DNA of 64,000 nt from CAVYEM01 sp963767635 (GCA_963767635.1 CAVYEM010000001.1:806001-870000), one strand, 5' to 3'; shown: positions 47,482-55,928, numbered from the stretch's first letter. Notes: generated by a model not told the origin, from the sequence alone. Translations and numbers: made by a program.

Positions 47482-48614
47482 CGCATCGCATGATGAATCT
47501 TCTGGTCGATCTGCGAAGCGGGCGGTTCGACCGGAATGCGCATGCGTCGGCGCTGCGCAGCATCGAAGCTGCCGGTTTTTCAACTGAAACGGTGAGCCCT
47601 GGAAGCGCCCGTTTTGCGGCCTGGATCGACGAGCAGTTCGGCGGAACCTGGAGTCCTGAGGCATTTGTTGCAAGCAGCGTGGTGGCCGCGCGCAGCGGCA
47701 GCTTCGCCGGGTTTGCCGCGTACGATCCGCAAGGGCTGAAGTTTTCGTGGCTGCGCGGTTTGGGCACCGCGCCGGACGTTGGTATTTTTGGGCCGTTCGG
47801 CGTCGCATCCGAATACCGAGGTTCCCCGGTGGGTCCGCACTTGTTGGCTGCCGCGCTGGCATCACTTGCGAGCGCCGGCTACGCCCGTGCGCTAATTCCG
47901 GCGGTCGCACATGAAAAGCTCGTGGCTTATTACGAGCGACACGCCGGCGCCCGCGTCGCCGAAGTTTTCGACGTGGAGTCTTGGCGGAGCCGGTCGTACC
48001 GCGCCGTGGTGCTCGCGTCCGGATACGGCACGAACTTTCAATCGGTTATCGATGCGGTAAACACCGGCTCCCTTCCACTGCACCTGCGCCTGCTGGTGAG
48101 CAACGACTCCAATGCTTACGCGCTGGAGCGGGCAGGTCGAGCGAACATTCGCGCAATCGCGCTGCCCTGGGATCGGGAGGGGCAGACGCGGCGCGAATAT
48201 GACGCGGCGCTGCTCGAGACCGTGCGGCGGGAAGAACCGGATCTCGTGTTGCTGCTGGGATGGATGCACCTGCTTGAAGATCGATTCGTTGCATCATTTC
48301 CGCAGACCATCAACATCCATCCGGCGTTCCTTCCGCTCGATCAGCGGCGAGATGACGTGGTATTTCCGGACGGCTCGACGACGCCGGCCTTTCGCGGGCC
48401 GCGCGCGGTTGCGGACGCGCTGTCATGGGGAAGCCGGTGGGTCGGCGCCTCGTCGCATCGCGTGACGCCGCAGACCGATCGCGGGCCCGTGTTGGTGCGT
48501 AGGCCCATGCCGATTACGCCGGGCGAAACGCAAAAAGAGATTTTGGAACGGCTGCATCCCTTGGAGCACCGCGTGCTCGCCGGCGGCATCATGCGCTGGG
48601 TGTACGAGCGCTAG
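47478..48614 (+). CDS. purN: GNAT acetyltransferase-like domain fused to GAR transformylase
   Basis: About 378 residues. Residues ~1-170 resemble a GNAT N-acetyltransferase, with the acetyl-CoA loop region GPFGVASEYRGSPVGPHLL and a following ALIPAVAHEKLVAYYERHAG. The rest is PurN, which formylates GAR from 10-formyl-THF: VLASGYGTNFQSVIDA, catalytic Asn/His in INIHPAFLP and the conserved Asp in TPQTDRGPVL. The frame is continuous, so the fusion is not caused by a shift. GTG 47478 overlaps the purM stop; ATG 47490 is an alternative. What the GNAT part acts on is unknown. Confidence 0.87.
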   Translation: MTHRMMNLLVDLRSGRFDRNAHASALRSIEAAGFSTETVSPGSARFAAWIDEQFGGTWSPEAFVASSVVAARSGSFAGFAAYDPQGLKFSWLRGLGTAPDVGIFGPFGVASEYRGSPVGPHLLAAALASLASAGYARALIPAVAHEKLVAYYERHAGARVAEVFDVESWRSRSYRAVVLASGYGTNFQSVIDAVNTGSLPLHLRLLVSNDSNAYALERAGRANIRAIALPWDREGQTRREYDAALLETVRREEPDLVLLLGWMHLLEDRFVASFPQTINIHPAFLPLDQRRDDVVFPDGSTTPAFRGPRAVADALSWGSRWVGASSHRVTPQTDRGPVLVRRPMPITPGETQKEILERLHPLEHRVLAGGIMRWVYER

Positions 48615-48652
48615 GCACGTTTGCCGTTCGCCGCGATGGGAAATTTTTAAGC

Positions 48653-48919
48653 ATGAAACGCTTTCTTCCCGCATTCGCTTTAGCGGTGTTGCTGCCGCTC
48701 GCCGCATTGGCCGGCAACGGCAGCGTCCCGACCGGATCGCACAACGGGAACTTCTTGACCCGCCACGGCACCACGTACAGCCCGCCGCAGTCGACCGCCG
48801 GCAAAACGATGACATGGCGAGCCGGCGGACACGGCGCGCAGTACGGATGGTTTGGATTGTTTGGTGTCTTTGGTTTAGTGGGTCTGTGGCGCTCGTATCG
48901 TCCGGTCAGACGCTCTTAG
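48653..48919 (+). CDS. Small secreted protein with WGxxG-like C-terminal anchor
   Basis: 88 residues: a signal peptide (KRFLPAFALAVLLPLAALA), a short Gly/Ser/Thr-rich middle, then YGWFGLFGVFGLVGLWR and a basic end, much like the WGxxGxxG C-terminal anchor segments. It is therefore probably exported and held in the membrane. ATG 48653 is 38 bases after purN. It is followed by the repeat region at 49006-49211. Confidence 0.65.
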   Translation: MKRFLPAFALAVLLPLAALAGNGSVPTGSHNGNFLTRHGTTYSPPQSTAGKTMTWRAGGHGAQYGWFGLFGVFGLVGLWRSYRPVRRS

Positions 48920-49005
48920 CCTAGAGCGCCTCACGTGTGGGCGCTTCCGTCGTGTCATTCTAAAGCCTGTCGCTTCCACTTCGCTCAGCGCCAGCCTCGG
49001 GCTTG

Positions 49006-49151
49006 TCACCCTCCAGCTTATCGAAGGCTCTTGTCGCTACAATGGAGAGTAACTGCGCGATTATCAGACGCAAAGGATACGTAGGTTACTGCAACCACGA
49101 CGCGAGTAGCGCTGGTGAACGCAGATAGCCCTTCGACAAGCTCAGGGTGAC
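49006..49151. repeat. REP-like inverted repeat pair
   Basis: CACCCTCCAGCTTATCGAAGG near 49007-49027 is nearly the reverse complement of CCCTTCGACAAGCTCAGGGTG near 49129-49149. This CTTCGACAAGCTCAGGGTGA motif is a widespread intergenic REP-type repeat in many GC-rich bacteria (from memory). It lies between two convergent genes and could act as a bidirectional terminator or be a mobile remnant. Confidence 0.55.
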
Positions 49152-49211
49152 AAGGCAGCTCAGGGTGACAAGGCAGCTGAGGGTGACAAGGCAGTCAGGG
49201 TGACAAGGCGG
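49141..49211. repeat. Tandem 18-base repeat, four copies
   Basis: CTCAGGGTGACAAGGCAG occurs at 49141 and 49159, with variants at 49177 (CTGAGGG) and 49195 (17 bases, ending GGCGG). The array ends 1 base before the metX stop at 49213 and grows out of the right arm of the REP-like motif. It probably arose by replication slippage; copy number may vary between strains. Confidence 0.75.
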
Positions 49212-49212
49212 C

Positions 49213-50180
49213 TCAGGCGGGCAAAATCTCCTCAAGCAAATGCGGCTCGGCCAAAAATGCGTCGTGCCCGTGATTCGATTGAATCTCTCGATATGTCGCA
49301 TTATATCCCGCCGACGCAAAGCGCTCTGCGGCCGCGCGAACGTCTTGCGGTAAGAAGAGCCAATCGGAACTGATGCCTACGAAGATCAGTTCCGGTGACG
49401 TGTCGGCCGGATGGAAGCCGCGCACGTCGAACGAGTCCATCGCCTGCGTGAGCGCAACGTACTGCGCGGCTCCATGCGCGATTCGAAGAGATCGGCTTGG
49501 TGCTCCAAGTAGCCTTCCACGTCGAAGCGAAATCGTCCGTTCCGATCCGGTCGTCGATCGTGGCGATGCTTGAAGAGCGCGTCGCTCTTGTAGGAAAGCA
49601 TCGCAATTTTACGCGCAAGCCGCAAGCCGTTGACCGGATCGATCGCGATGGCGTCGCGCTGCACGCTGTTCAGCGCAATGCCCATGGCCGACTGATGATC
49701 GTGCGAACCGATCATCACTGCGCGCGCCGTACGTTGCGGGTAATCCAACGCCCACTGCAGCGCCTGCATCCCGCCCAGCGAGGCGCCAATGACCAATGTC
49801 AGCCGGTCGATGCCCAAGCGGTCGAGTGCGCGCGCTTGCGCCGCAACGATATCGCGAACCGTAACCTGCGGGAAGTTTGCTGCGCTCGAAGGCCCGCTCG
49901 AACCGTAGCAGCTTCCCAACGCGTTGATTCCGACGATCTGCAGCCTGCGCGGATCCAATAGCTTCCCCTCGCCGACGAGCCGTCCCCACCACTCAGCGAC
50001 ACGGCTGTTTCCCGTCAGCGCATGCGGAACCAGGGCGGCCGGCGCGCGGCGGTCTCCATAGATCGTCACGCGCTGTCGAATGCCTTCCAATAGGCGGCCA
50101 TTTGTGAGCAGAAGCGGGCCGATGTCGAGCGTCGTTTCTTGCATGGTTCCCACCGCAGGCGCAACCTTTGTTGCTTTCAA
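49213..50180 (-). CDS. metX: Homoserine O-acetyltransferase (one-base deletion)
   Basis: Alpha/beta-hydrolase-fold enzyme acylating homoserine for methionine synthesis. Conserved: PHALTGNSRVAEWW, INALGSCYGSSGP, nucleophile Ser in GASLGGMQALQWA, and the Asp/His pair in ISSDWLFLP and SNHGHDAFLAEP. After LFESRMEP the frame breaks; adding one base near 49470 gives AAQYVALTQAMDSFDVRGF and about 322 residues. TTG 50180 overlaps the metY stop as TTGA. Whether it uses acetyl- or succinyl-CoA cannot be told reliably; the neighbouring metY favours acetyl. Confidence 0.9.
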
Positions 50181-51472
50181 AGCGTTGCCAGCGCTTGCTC
50201 CACGTCGCCCAGGATGTCCGCCCGATCTTCGATTCCCACCGAAAGCCGCACCGTCGACGCGCTCACGCCGTTGGCGCGCTGCTGGTCGGGCGTCAGCTGC
50301 TGATGCGTCGTAGTCGCCGGATGAATGACGAGCGATTTTGCATCGCCGACGTTTGCCAGCAGTGAAAACAGCTGCAGCGCATCGATGAAGCGCTTTGCCG
50401 CACCTTCGCCATCCGCAATTTCAAATGTTAGGATGGCGCCGCCTCGTCCGCGCAGATACTGCTGCGCCCGAGAAAACGAAGGATGCGCGGATAGACCTGG
50501 ATACGCTACCGATTGAACGCGGGGATGCGCCGCCAAATATTCAGCGACCGCTTGCGCGTTCTGCGAGTGGCGCTCCACGCGCAGGCCGAGCGTTTCCAAA
50601 CCTTGCAGCAGCAGCCATGCATTGAAGGGAGAGAGCGCCGCGCCTACGTCGCGCAGCAACTGCACGCGCGCCTTGATTGCGTATGCCGCCGGTCCGAACG
50701 CGGCTGTATATTGGATCCCATGATACGAGGGATCGGGGCGCGTGAAATCCGGGAAATTGCCGGACCGGGCCCAGTCGAACGTTCCGCCGTCGATCAGGAC
50801 TCCGCCGATGGCCGTTCCGTGGCCGCCGATGAATTTCGTTGCAGAATGGACGACGACGTCCGCGCCGTGTTCAATAGGGCGGACCAGATATGGGGTCGCG
50901 AGCGTATTGTCGACGATCAGTGGTAAGCCGCGATCGTGCGCGAGCTGCGCAACGGATGCGATGTCGAGCACGTCGATCTTGGGGTTGCCGATCGTTTCGG
51001 CAAAGACCGCCTTGGTGTTGGGCTGGATCGCGTTGCGAACTGCATCGCGATTGCCGGCATCGACGAACGACACTTCGATTCCGAACCGTGGCAGCGTGCG
51101 GGCGAACGCATTGTACGTTCCGCCGTAAAGGGAGGCCGAAGAAACGATGTGATCGCCGGCTCGAGCCAAGTTCAGCAGCGAGTAAACCGTCGCAGCCTGG
51201 CCGCTGGCGACCGCCAGAGCGGCCACCCCGCCTTCGAGCTGTGCGACGCGCTGCTCAAAAACGTCGGTCGTCGGATTGTTGATGCGAGTGTAGATGTAGC
51301 CGAACTCTTCGAGCGCGAATAAGCGAGCCGCGTGGTCTGCGTTGTCGAACTTGTAGGAGGTCGTTTGATAAATCGGAACGGCGCGCGATTTGGTCGCCGG
51401 ATCGCCGGCGTGTCCGCCATGGACGGCGATCGTGTCAAACCGCGCAGAGCGATCGGGAACTGTAACCGGCAT
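50177..51472 (-). CDS. metY: O-acetylhomoserine sulfhydrylase (Cys/Met metabolism PLP enzyme)
   Basis: 431 residues. It makes homocysteine directly from O-acetylhomoserine and sulfide. Conserved: TIAVHGGHAGDPATKSRAVPIYQTTSY, YTRINNPTTDVFEQRVAQLEGG, ETIGNPKIDVLD, VDNTLATPYL, PLP Lys in VVHSATKFIGGHGTAIGG and SVGIEDRADILGD. Its length and ATKFIGGHGTAIGG separate MetY from the shorter MetB/MetC. ATG 51472 follows AGGAGACAGTC; the upstream hom frame overlaps it by 38 bases. It sits between hom and metX. Confidence 0.93.
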   Translation of the reverse strand: MPVTVPDRSARFDTIAVHGGHAGDPATKSRAVPIYQTTSYKFDNADHAARLFALEEFGYIYTRINNPTTDVFEQRVAQLEGGVAALAVASGQAATVYSLLNLARAGDHIVSSASLYGGTYNAFARTLPRFGIEVSFVDAGNRDAVRNAIQPNTKAVFAETIGNPKIDVLDIASVAQLAHDRGLPLIVDNTLATPYLVRPIEHGADVVVHSATKFIGGHGTAIGGVLIDGGTFDWARSGNFPDFTRPDPSYHGIQYTAAFGPAAYAIKARVQLLRDVGAALSPFNAWLLLQGLETLGLRVERHSQNAQAVAEYLAAHPRVQSVAYPGLSAHPSFSRAQQYLRGRGGAILTFEIADGEGAAKRFIDALQLFSLLANVGDAKSLVIHPATTTHQQLTPDQQRANGVSASTVRLSVGIEDRADILGDVEQALATL

Positions 51473-52523
51473 GACTGTCTCCTTTGGGAGTGAGTGGGAA
51501 GACGGGATATCCGGCAAACACCGGAAAGTGCCGGAACGCAGGCAGAACGGGACGATCGTCCGCTGCGACCGCGCTTTCCACGCGTCGCGCAGCCTGCCGT
51601 TCCGAGATGGCGCGCAGACACGCCACGAGATCGCCCAGGATGGAGGCGCTTGCAGCCCAGCGTCCCGCGCCTGCGCCGCTGAAAAACAGCGGCCCGGAAA
51701 ATGCACCGGCAACGCGCACGACGTTGTCCGCGCCGGTAATTTTCGCAAAAGCGTGGCCGAACGGCACGAGAACGGGGCCCACCTGCGCCGCGATGGACGA
51801 ACCGTTTTTGACCGCGTGGGCAACGAGCTTCAATTCGTAGCCATGCTGGCGCGCCCGTCGCACGTGCACGCTCGTGACCGGCGTTATTCCCGAATGCGGG
51901 ATCCGCGGCGTGATGACCGGCTCTCCGAAGGCATGTTGCACGAGAATTGCCAGCTTGTGCGCGGAGTCGACACCTTCGAGATCGCTGCGCGGATCCGCTT
52001 CGGCGTAACCGGCGCTTTGCGCACGCCGCAGCGAGGCTTCAAAGGAATGACCCTGGCCCATGAGCCCCAAGATGACGTTGCACGTTCCGTTCAAGATGCC
52101 GCCGATTTCTATGACGTCGTCACCGGCCAGCGGGCCGTCGAGCGTGGCGACGATGGGTACCGCGCTTGCCACGGCTGCTTCGTATCGCAAGGTTACGCCC
52201 TTTGCATGAGCGAGCGCGCGAAGGCGTGGACCTTGCAGACCGATGGCATCTTTGTTCGCAGTGACGACGTGTTTGCGCGCTTCCAGCGCGCGTTCGATAC
52301 ATTCGAGCGCGATGCCCGTACCGCCGAGCGTTTCGATGACGACGTCGACGCCGGGATCGTCGATGACCGCGAGCAGATCGCGCGAACGATTTCCGATTCC
52401 GACGAGTTTGTACGCTGTACCCGCGCGGCGTTCCAGTATGGAGCGGCGTTGCTCGAGTAGTTCGGCGACGCCGCCGCCGACCGTTCCGCAGCCCAAAAGC
52501 GCGATTCCTATAGTAGATTCCAT
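51435..52523 (-). CDS. hom: Homoserine dehydrogenase without ACT domain
   Basis: Reduces aspartate semialdehyde to homoserine. The 362 residues include ALLGCGTVGGGVAELL, VIETLGG, ALEARKHVVTANKDAI, YEAAVASAVPIVATL, GGILNGTCNVIL and AQSAGYAEADPRSDLEGVDSAHKL. It lacks the usual C-terminal ACT regulatory domain, and the segment between the first strand pair (LVGIGNRSRD) and VDVVIETLGG is about 15-20 residues short. AGGAGG lies 7 bases before ATG 52523. Expression is probably set by the attenuator at 52563-52732. Confidence 0.92.
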   Translation of the reverse strand: MESTIGIALLGCGTVGGGVAELLEQRRSILERRAGTAYKLVGIGNRSRDLLAVIDDPGVDVVIETLGGTGIALECIERALEARKHVVTANKDAIGLQGPRLRALAHAKGVTLRYEAAVASAVPIVATLDGPLAGDDVIEIGGILNGTCNVILGLMGQGHSFEASLRRAQSAGYAEADPRSDLEGVDSAHKLAILVQHAFGEPVITPRIPHSGITPVTSVHVRRARQHGYELKLVAHAVKNGSSIAAQVGPVLVPFGHAFAKITGADNVVRVAGAFSGPLFFSGAGAGRWAASASILGDLVACLRAISERQAARRVESAVAADDRPVLPAFRHFPVFAGYPVFPLTPKGDSHAGYSSRSLCAV

Positions 52524-52562
52524 CCTGCGGCCTCCTGTTGAGATGGGAAAGCGAGGACAAGT

Positions 52563-52589
52563 AAAAAACCCCTCGCGGTGCGCGAGGGG
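52563..52589 (-). terminator. Intrinsic terminator (attenuator) upstream of hom-metY-metX
   Basis: On the minus strand CCCCTCGCG-CAC-CGCGAGGGG forms a perfect 9-bp hairpin with a 3-base loop, followed at once by TTTTTT. It sits between the leader peptide stop and the hom ribosome-binding site, 39 bases before the hom ATG, so it can only act as a regulated terminator of this operon. Confidence 0.9.
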
Positions 52590-52618
52590 CTTTGCATGCT
52601 CGGGGTGCCGGGCCGAGT

Positions 52619-52696
52619 TCAGGTACGCAAAAGCCGTCCGCGCCGCTTATCGATGCTGCAGCACATACAGAACATTCGCGTGATCCGAATCGACAT
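52619..52696 (-). CDS. Cys/Met-rich leader peptide of the hom-metY-metX operon (25 aa)
   Basis: From ATG 52696 it reads SIRITR then MFCMCC and ends KRRGRLLRT before TGA at 52621-52619. Three Cys and two internal Met codons fall within six codons. The ATG lies 7 bases after a -10 box, so the transcript may be leaderless; an internal ATG at 52675 (MFCMCC) is an alternative start. The Arg codons (52634-52643) overlap GCGCGGACGG, which can pair with the 5' arm of the terminator. Ribosome stalling at Cys/Met codons would then favour antitermination. Confidence 0.75.
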   Translation of the reverse strand: MSIRITRMFCMCCSIDKRRGRLLRT

Positions 52697-52703
52697 TTCG
52701 GCC

Positions 52704-52732
52704 ACGATAGCACGCGCAGGCGCCAACGTCAA
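52704..52732 (-). promoter_or_regulatory. Sigma-70-type promoter of the hom-metY-metX leader
   Basis: TTGACG (52732-52727) and TATCGT (52709-52704) with a 17-base spacer on the minus strand. The leader peptide ATG (52696) is 7 bases downstream of the -10, at the expected transcription start. Confidence 0.65.
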
Positions 52733-52764
52733 GGGCAACGGCGCTACGCGATGAACCACCGGAC

Positions 52765-52902
52765 ATGCACGACGTGGAAACCGCCAATTGTCCGGGCTGC
52801 GGACATCCGATGGAAGCGCACCAGGGACGTCACTGCCGCATCTGCGGAGAGTCAGGCACGCAGTGTCCCGCACTGGAACCCGGCGTAGAGAGTCCCGGAG
52901 GT
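52765..52902 (+). other. Possible short zinc-ribbon reading frame (uncertain)
   Basis: An open frame from ATG 52765 begins MHDVETANCPGCGHPMEAHQ and continues CRICGESGTQC, a two-CxxC zinc-ribbon-like pattern. Beyond ~52900 the same frame is only the antisense shadow of the peptide-binding lipoprotein gene, and no early stop ends it. It may be a small gene with an indel hiding its stop, or chance. The region 52733-52902 otherwise holds nothing recognised. Confidence 0.25.
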
Positions 52903-54474
52903 TCAGCTGCCGGCAAGGCTCCACGCGTCCACGTTCCAAAAAACGCTGTCCGTCGAGCCGGTCACTCCGTGCAACTGCGTGGTGAAGGCGTCGATCTCGC
53001 GCCGCTGATCGGTCAGCACGATGGGCAGCTCTTCGTACAGCAGCCGTTGGAGCCGCTTGTAGATCGCGATGCGCCGTTGCATGTCGAAGGTGGAACGGCC
53101 CGCGAGCAGCAGCGCGTCGATTTTCGGATCGCAGATGCGCGACTTGTTGTATCCGTGCGGCGGAACGTTCGCGCACGCGAACTGGTCGGTCGTATCCGGA
53201 TCGTCGCCGTTGACGAAGTCGTACAAAGCCATGTCGAACTTTCCCCCGTACACCGGCCCGCCTTCACTCGCGGGCGCGACGAACTGCGTGATGTTGAACT
53301 GTTTGAGGGAAACGTGCGCGCCCGCGTCGCGTTCGTACTGCACGATGCTGTTTGCCAGAATCTCCTCTCCGGGTGTGGCGGCCTGAACGATCAGCTGTAA
53401 GTCGAGATTGCGCCCCATCAGGACGCGGCGCGCGGCCGCCGGCCGGTACGGAACGTCCGGATATGCGCTCGGATCGTACGCCCAGAAGAAGAGGCCTCCG
53501 CCCGGATGGCGGCTCACCACGGCGCCGCGATAGGCCTTTCTAATGAGGCTCGGAATGTCGATCGCTTCGGCCAGCGCATGCCGCACGCGGGGGTCCGCAA
53601 TGGCGGCGTTCTGCGTGTTGAAGATGATCGCGCCCACGCCGGAAACCGGTATCTCGTAAATCCGATAGCCCGCGATGCGTTTGAGCAGCGGATACTGCGA
53701 GTAGTCCTGCTCGTTGAAATAGCCCTGTACCTCGTGCGTTTGCAGCAGATTCGTGGCCGTTTGCGCGTCGGGAACGAAGCGGATCGTCAAGCGCTCGATG
53801 TGCGGCTCACCCTTAAAATAATACGGGTTGGCGTGCATGATCACGCGGTCGCCGCGCACCCAGCGTTCGACGACGTAGGGGCCCGAACCGATGGGCTGGC
53901 CGTCGAACGGAATGTGATTGAAATCGTGATACTTGGCCAGCAAGTGCTCGGGCAGAATCGGAAACCCTTGCGGCGCGAGCACGAGCGTGAGCAGCGGGGC
54001 AAACGGCTCTTTGAGATGCAGCACCAACGTCGTATCGTTCGGAGCCTGCGCTGATGCAATGCGATCGTACCCGTATCGCGATTGGACGTTGTTCGCCGGA
54101 TCGTTGATCGCGTCGATCGACCAGACGCAGTCGCGTGCCGTGAGCGGCGAGCCGTCGGCGAAGCGCACGCCGCGGCGCAGGTGATACGTGACGGTGCGTC
54201 CGTCCTTGCTGATGCCGCCGTTCTGCAAGGTCGGCGCTTGCAGCGCGACGTCGCCGACAAGGCGCCCGCGATCGTCGTACTTCACCAAGTATGAGAACAG
54301 CAAAAATCCCCATTCGGTCGACGATTGTCCATTTTCGAGCGCAGGATTGAGCGACATCGGCTCGCGCTGCTGCGCGATGGAGAGCGTGCCCGGGGCATTG
54401 TTCGCAGCGTGCTGCGTGCAGGCACCCAACAGAAGCAGCGTTGCCAGAAAGCCGGCCACGCGCGCGCGCATCAT
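52903..54474 (-). CDS. ABC transporter substrate-binding lipoprotein, family 5 (peptide type)
   Basis: 523 residues. Lipoprotein signal RARVAGFLATLLLLGAC, with lipidated Cys19. Family 5 features: QREPMSLNPALENGQSSTEW, APTLQNGGISKDGRTVTY, LRRGVRFADGSPLTARDCVW, GSGPYVVERW. Like the SBP at 20894-22534 it stands without permease or ATPase genes, and the two are paralogues. ATG 54474 overlaps the tsaD stop (ATGA). The frame stays open far upstream inside tsaD; that part is a shadow. Confidence 0.9.
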   Translation of the reverse strand: MMRARVAGFLATLLLLGACTQHAANNAPGTLSIAQQREPMSLNPALENGQSSTEWGFLLFSYLVKYDDRGRLVGDVALQAPTLQNGGISKDGRTVTYHLRRGVRFADGSPLTARDCVWSIDAINDPANNVQSRYGYDRIASAQAPNDTTLVLHLKEPFAPLLTLVLAPQGFPILPEHLLAKYHDFNHIPFDGQPIGSGPYVVERWVRGDRVIMHANPYYFKGEPHIERLTIRFVPDAQTATNLLQTHEVQGYFNEQDYSQYPLLKRIAGYRIYEIPVSGVGAIIFNTQNAAIADPRVRHALAEAIDIPSLIRKAYRGAVVSRHPGGGLFFWAYDPSAYPDVPYRPAAARRVLMGRNLDLQLIVQAATPGEEILANSIVQYERDAGAHVSLKQFNITQFVAPASEGGPVYGGKFDMALYDFVNGDDPDTTDQFACANVPPHGYNKSRICDPKIDALLLAGRSTFDMQRRIAIYKRLQRLLYEELPIVLTDQRREIDAFTTQLHGVTGSTDSVFWNVDAWSLAGS

Positions 54475-55481
54475 ACCGCGAGCTCGAACGGAAGGTTTGG
54501 GTCGGCGGTGAGCGTTTGAGGATCCGCGCGCACCGCTGCAGATTGGTGAAACGCCGCCGCTGCAATCATCGCCGCATTGTCCGTGCAATACTTGGGCGCC
54601 GGAATGAAGGCCGGCACGCCGTTGGAATCGCTCCACGCGCGCAACGCCGCCTGCAGCGCCGAGTTGGCCGCTACGCCGCCCGAAAGCACCACGCCGGTGT
54701 ACCTCCCGCGTTCGAATGCCGTCTGCAATCGGTTCAGCAGCACGTCGACGACCGCCGCTTGAAACGACGCCGCTACATCCGCACGGGCGACCGCGCTGCC
54801 TTGGGGAGATTCGACGAAATAGCGCACGGCCGTCTTCAAGCCGGAGAACGACATGTCCAACGATCCGCGATCGGCTCTGTGCCGCGGAAACGCGATCGCG
54901 GTGGCGTTGCCTTCCCGCGCAAGTCGATCGAGCGCAGGTCCGCCGGGAAAGCCCAGTCCGAGCATTCGCGCAGTTTTGTCGTACGCTTCGCCTGCGGCAT
55001 CGTCCTTGGTTCGCCCCACGACGCACATTCGCGTAGCAGCCTGCACGTCGACGAGCTGGGAATGTCCGCCCGAAACCAGCAAAGCCAGAAAGGGATAAGC
55101 CGGAACGTCGTCGCGATCCAAGAACGCGGCGAAGATATGCCCGTGCAGATGATTGATGCCGTACAACGGCTTGGCGAGCGCATACGCCAGCCCTTTGGCC
55201 GCCGCGACGCCGACGACCAGACTTCCGATCAGTCCCGGTCCCCGCGTAACGGCAATTGCGTCGATATCCGCAAGCGTAGTCCCGGCGCGCTCGACGGCAT
55301 CTTCGACGGCGGCGGAAAGCAAGGCGACGTGCTGCCGGCCCGCAATTTCGGGCACGATGCCGCCATATTTTGCGTGAAACGCGTCTTGGTTGGTGGAAAC
55401 GCTCGCGGCAACGCGCCGTCCGTCTTGCACGACGGCGGCGGCGGTGTCATCGCATGAGGTTTCGATACCAAGGAGCAGCAT
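54471..55481 (-). CDS. tsaD: tRNA N6-threonylcarbamoyladenosine transferase TsaD
   Basis: Kae1/TsaD family; with TsaB and TsaE it transfers threonylcarbamoyl to A37 of ANN-decoding tRNAs. It has 336 residues. Conserved: LGIETSCDDTAAAVV, GGIVPEIAGRQHV, metal-binding HLHGHIFAAF, LLVSGGHSQLV, FPGGPALDRLA, FSGLKTAVRY and VLSGGVAANSALQ. The ATG at 55481 is 18 bases downstream of the stop of cytochrome oxidase subunit IV on the same strand. Its stop overlaps the lipoprotein start. Confidence 0.96.
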   Translation of the reverse strand: MLLLGIETSCDDTAAAVVQDGRRVAASVSTNQDAFHAKYGGIVPEIAGRQHVALLSAAVEDAVERAGTTLADIDAIAVTRGPGLIGSLVVGVAAAKGLAYALAKPLYGINHLHGHIFAAFLDRDDVPAYPFLALLVSGGHSQLVDVQAATRMCVVGRTKDDAAGEAYDKTARMLGLGFPGGPALDRLAREGNATAIAFPRHRADRGSLDMSFSGLKTAVRYFVESPQGSAVARADVAASFQAAVVDVLLNRLQTAFERGRYTGVVLSGGVAANSALQAALRAWSDSNGVPAFIPAPKYCTDNAAMIAAAAFHQSAAVRADPQTLTADPNLPFELAV

Positions 55482-55499
55482 TGCGGCGGTGTACTGCCG

Positions 55500-55928
55500 C
55501 TACTCGACCTTATTGGGGCCTTCCTCCGTCATCACGCGTTCGTGTCCGACGCGCGCGCTTTCCGCGCCAAGCCGCCACAAACACAAAAGCATAGCCGCAA
55601 TACCGGTAAAGAGCATGAAATCGGACCAAATCAAGCCGACCAAAAACCACAAAATGCTGAAGGCGAGCGCCGCGGGCCACGCGCTTTCTTTAGTGAAGAC
55701 GCCGACGTCTTCGCCGGCGGCTTGCTTGTGCTGCAGCATCCCATCGTCACCTTCCAAATTGGATCTGCGCGCGGTAAACAGCGCGTACCCGCCCGCGAAG
55801 CCCAGCCCGCAAAACATGAATCCCAGCATGAGCGTTCCGGCGTAATCGCGGGACGCAAACCAATAAACGATCGACGCCGTTGCTCCAAAAGCGGCCGAAC
55901 TCAGGAAGAGCCCGACGAACGTCTTCAT
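55500..55928 (-). CDS. ctaF: Cytochrome c oxidase subunit IV (actinobacterial CtaF-like)
   Basis: 142 residues. KTFVGLFLSSAAFGATASIVYWF and GTLMLGFMFCGLGFAGGYALF form two hydrophobic segments, then a soluble linker, then two more near SILWFLVGLIWSDFMLF and GIAAMLLCLWRLG. The four-helix plan and position after ctaD match the small subunit IV of actinobacterial aa3 oxidases, though sequence conservation is weak. ATG 55928 overlaps the ctaD stop. Confidence 0.78.
   Translation of the reverse strand: MKTFVGLFLSSAAFGATASIVYWFASRDYAGTLMLGFMFCGLGFAGGYALFTARRSNLEGDDGMLQHKQAAGEDVGVFTKESAWPAALAFSILWFLVGLIWSDFMLFTGIAAMLLCLWRLGAESARVGHERVMTEEGPNKVE

Noticed and set aside
49086..49319. Minus-strand frame with repeated CLVTLS units
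   Set aside because: It is only the translation of the 18-base tandem repeat and the REP-like motif next to metX.
52765..53400. 211-codon plus-strand frame beginning with a CxxC pair
   Set aside because: Only the first ~45 codons look protein-like; the rest is antisense to the peptide-binding lipoprotein. Kept only as a low-confidence note.
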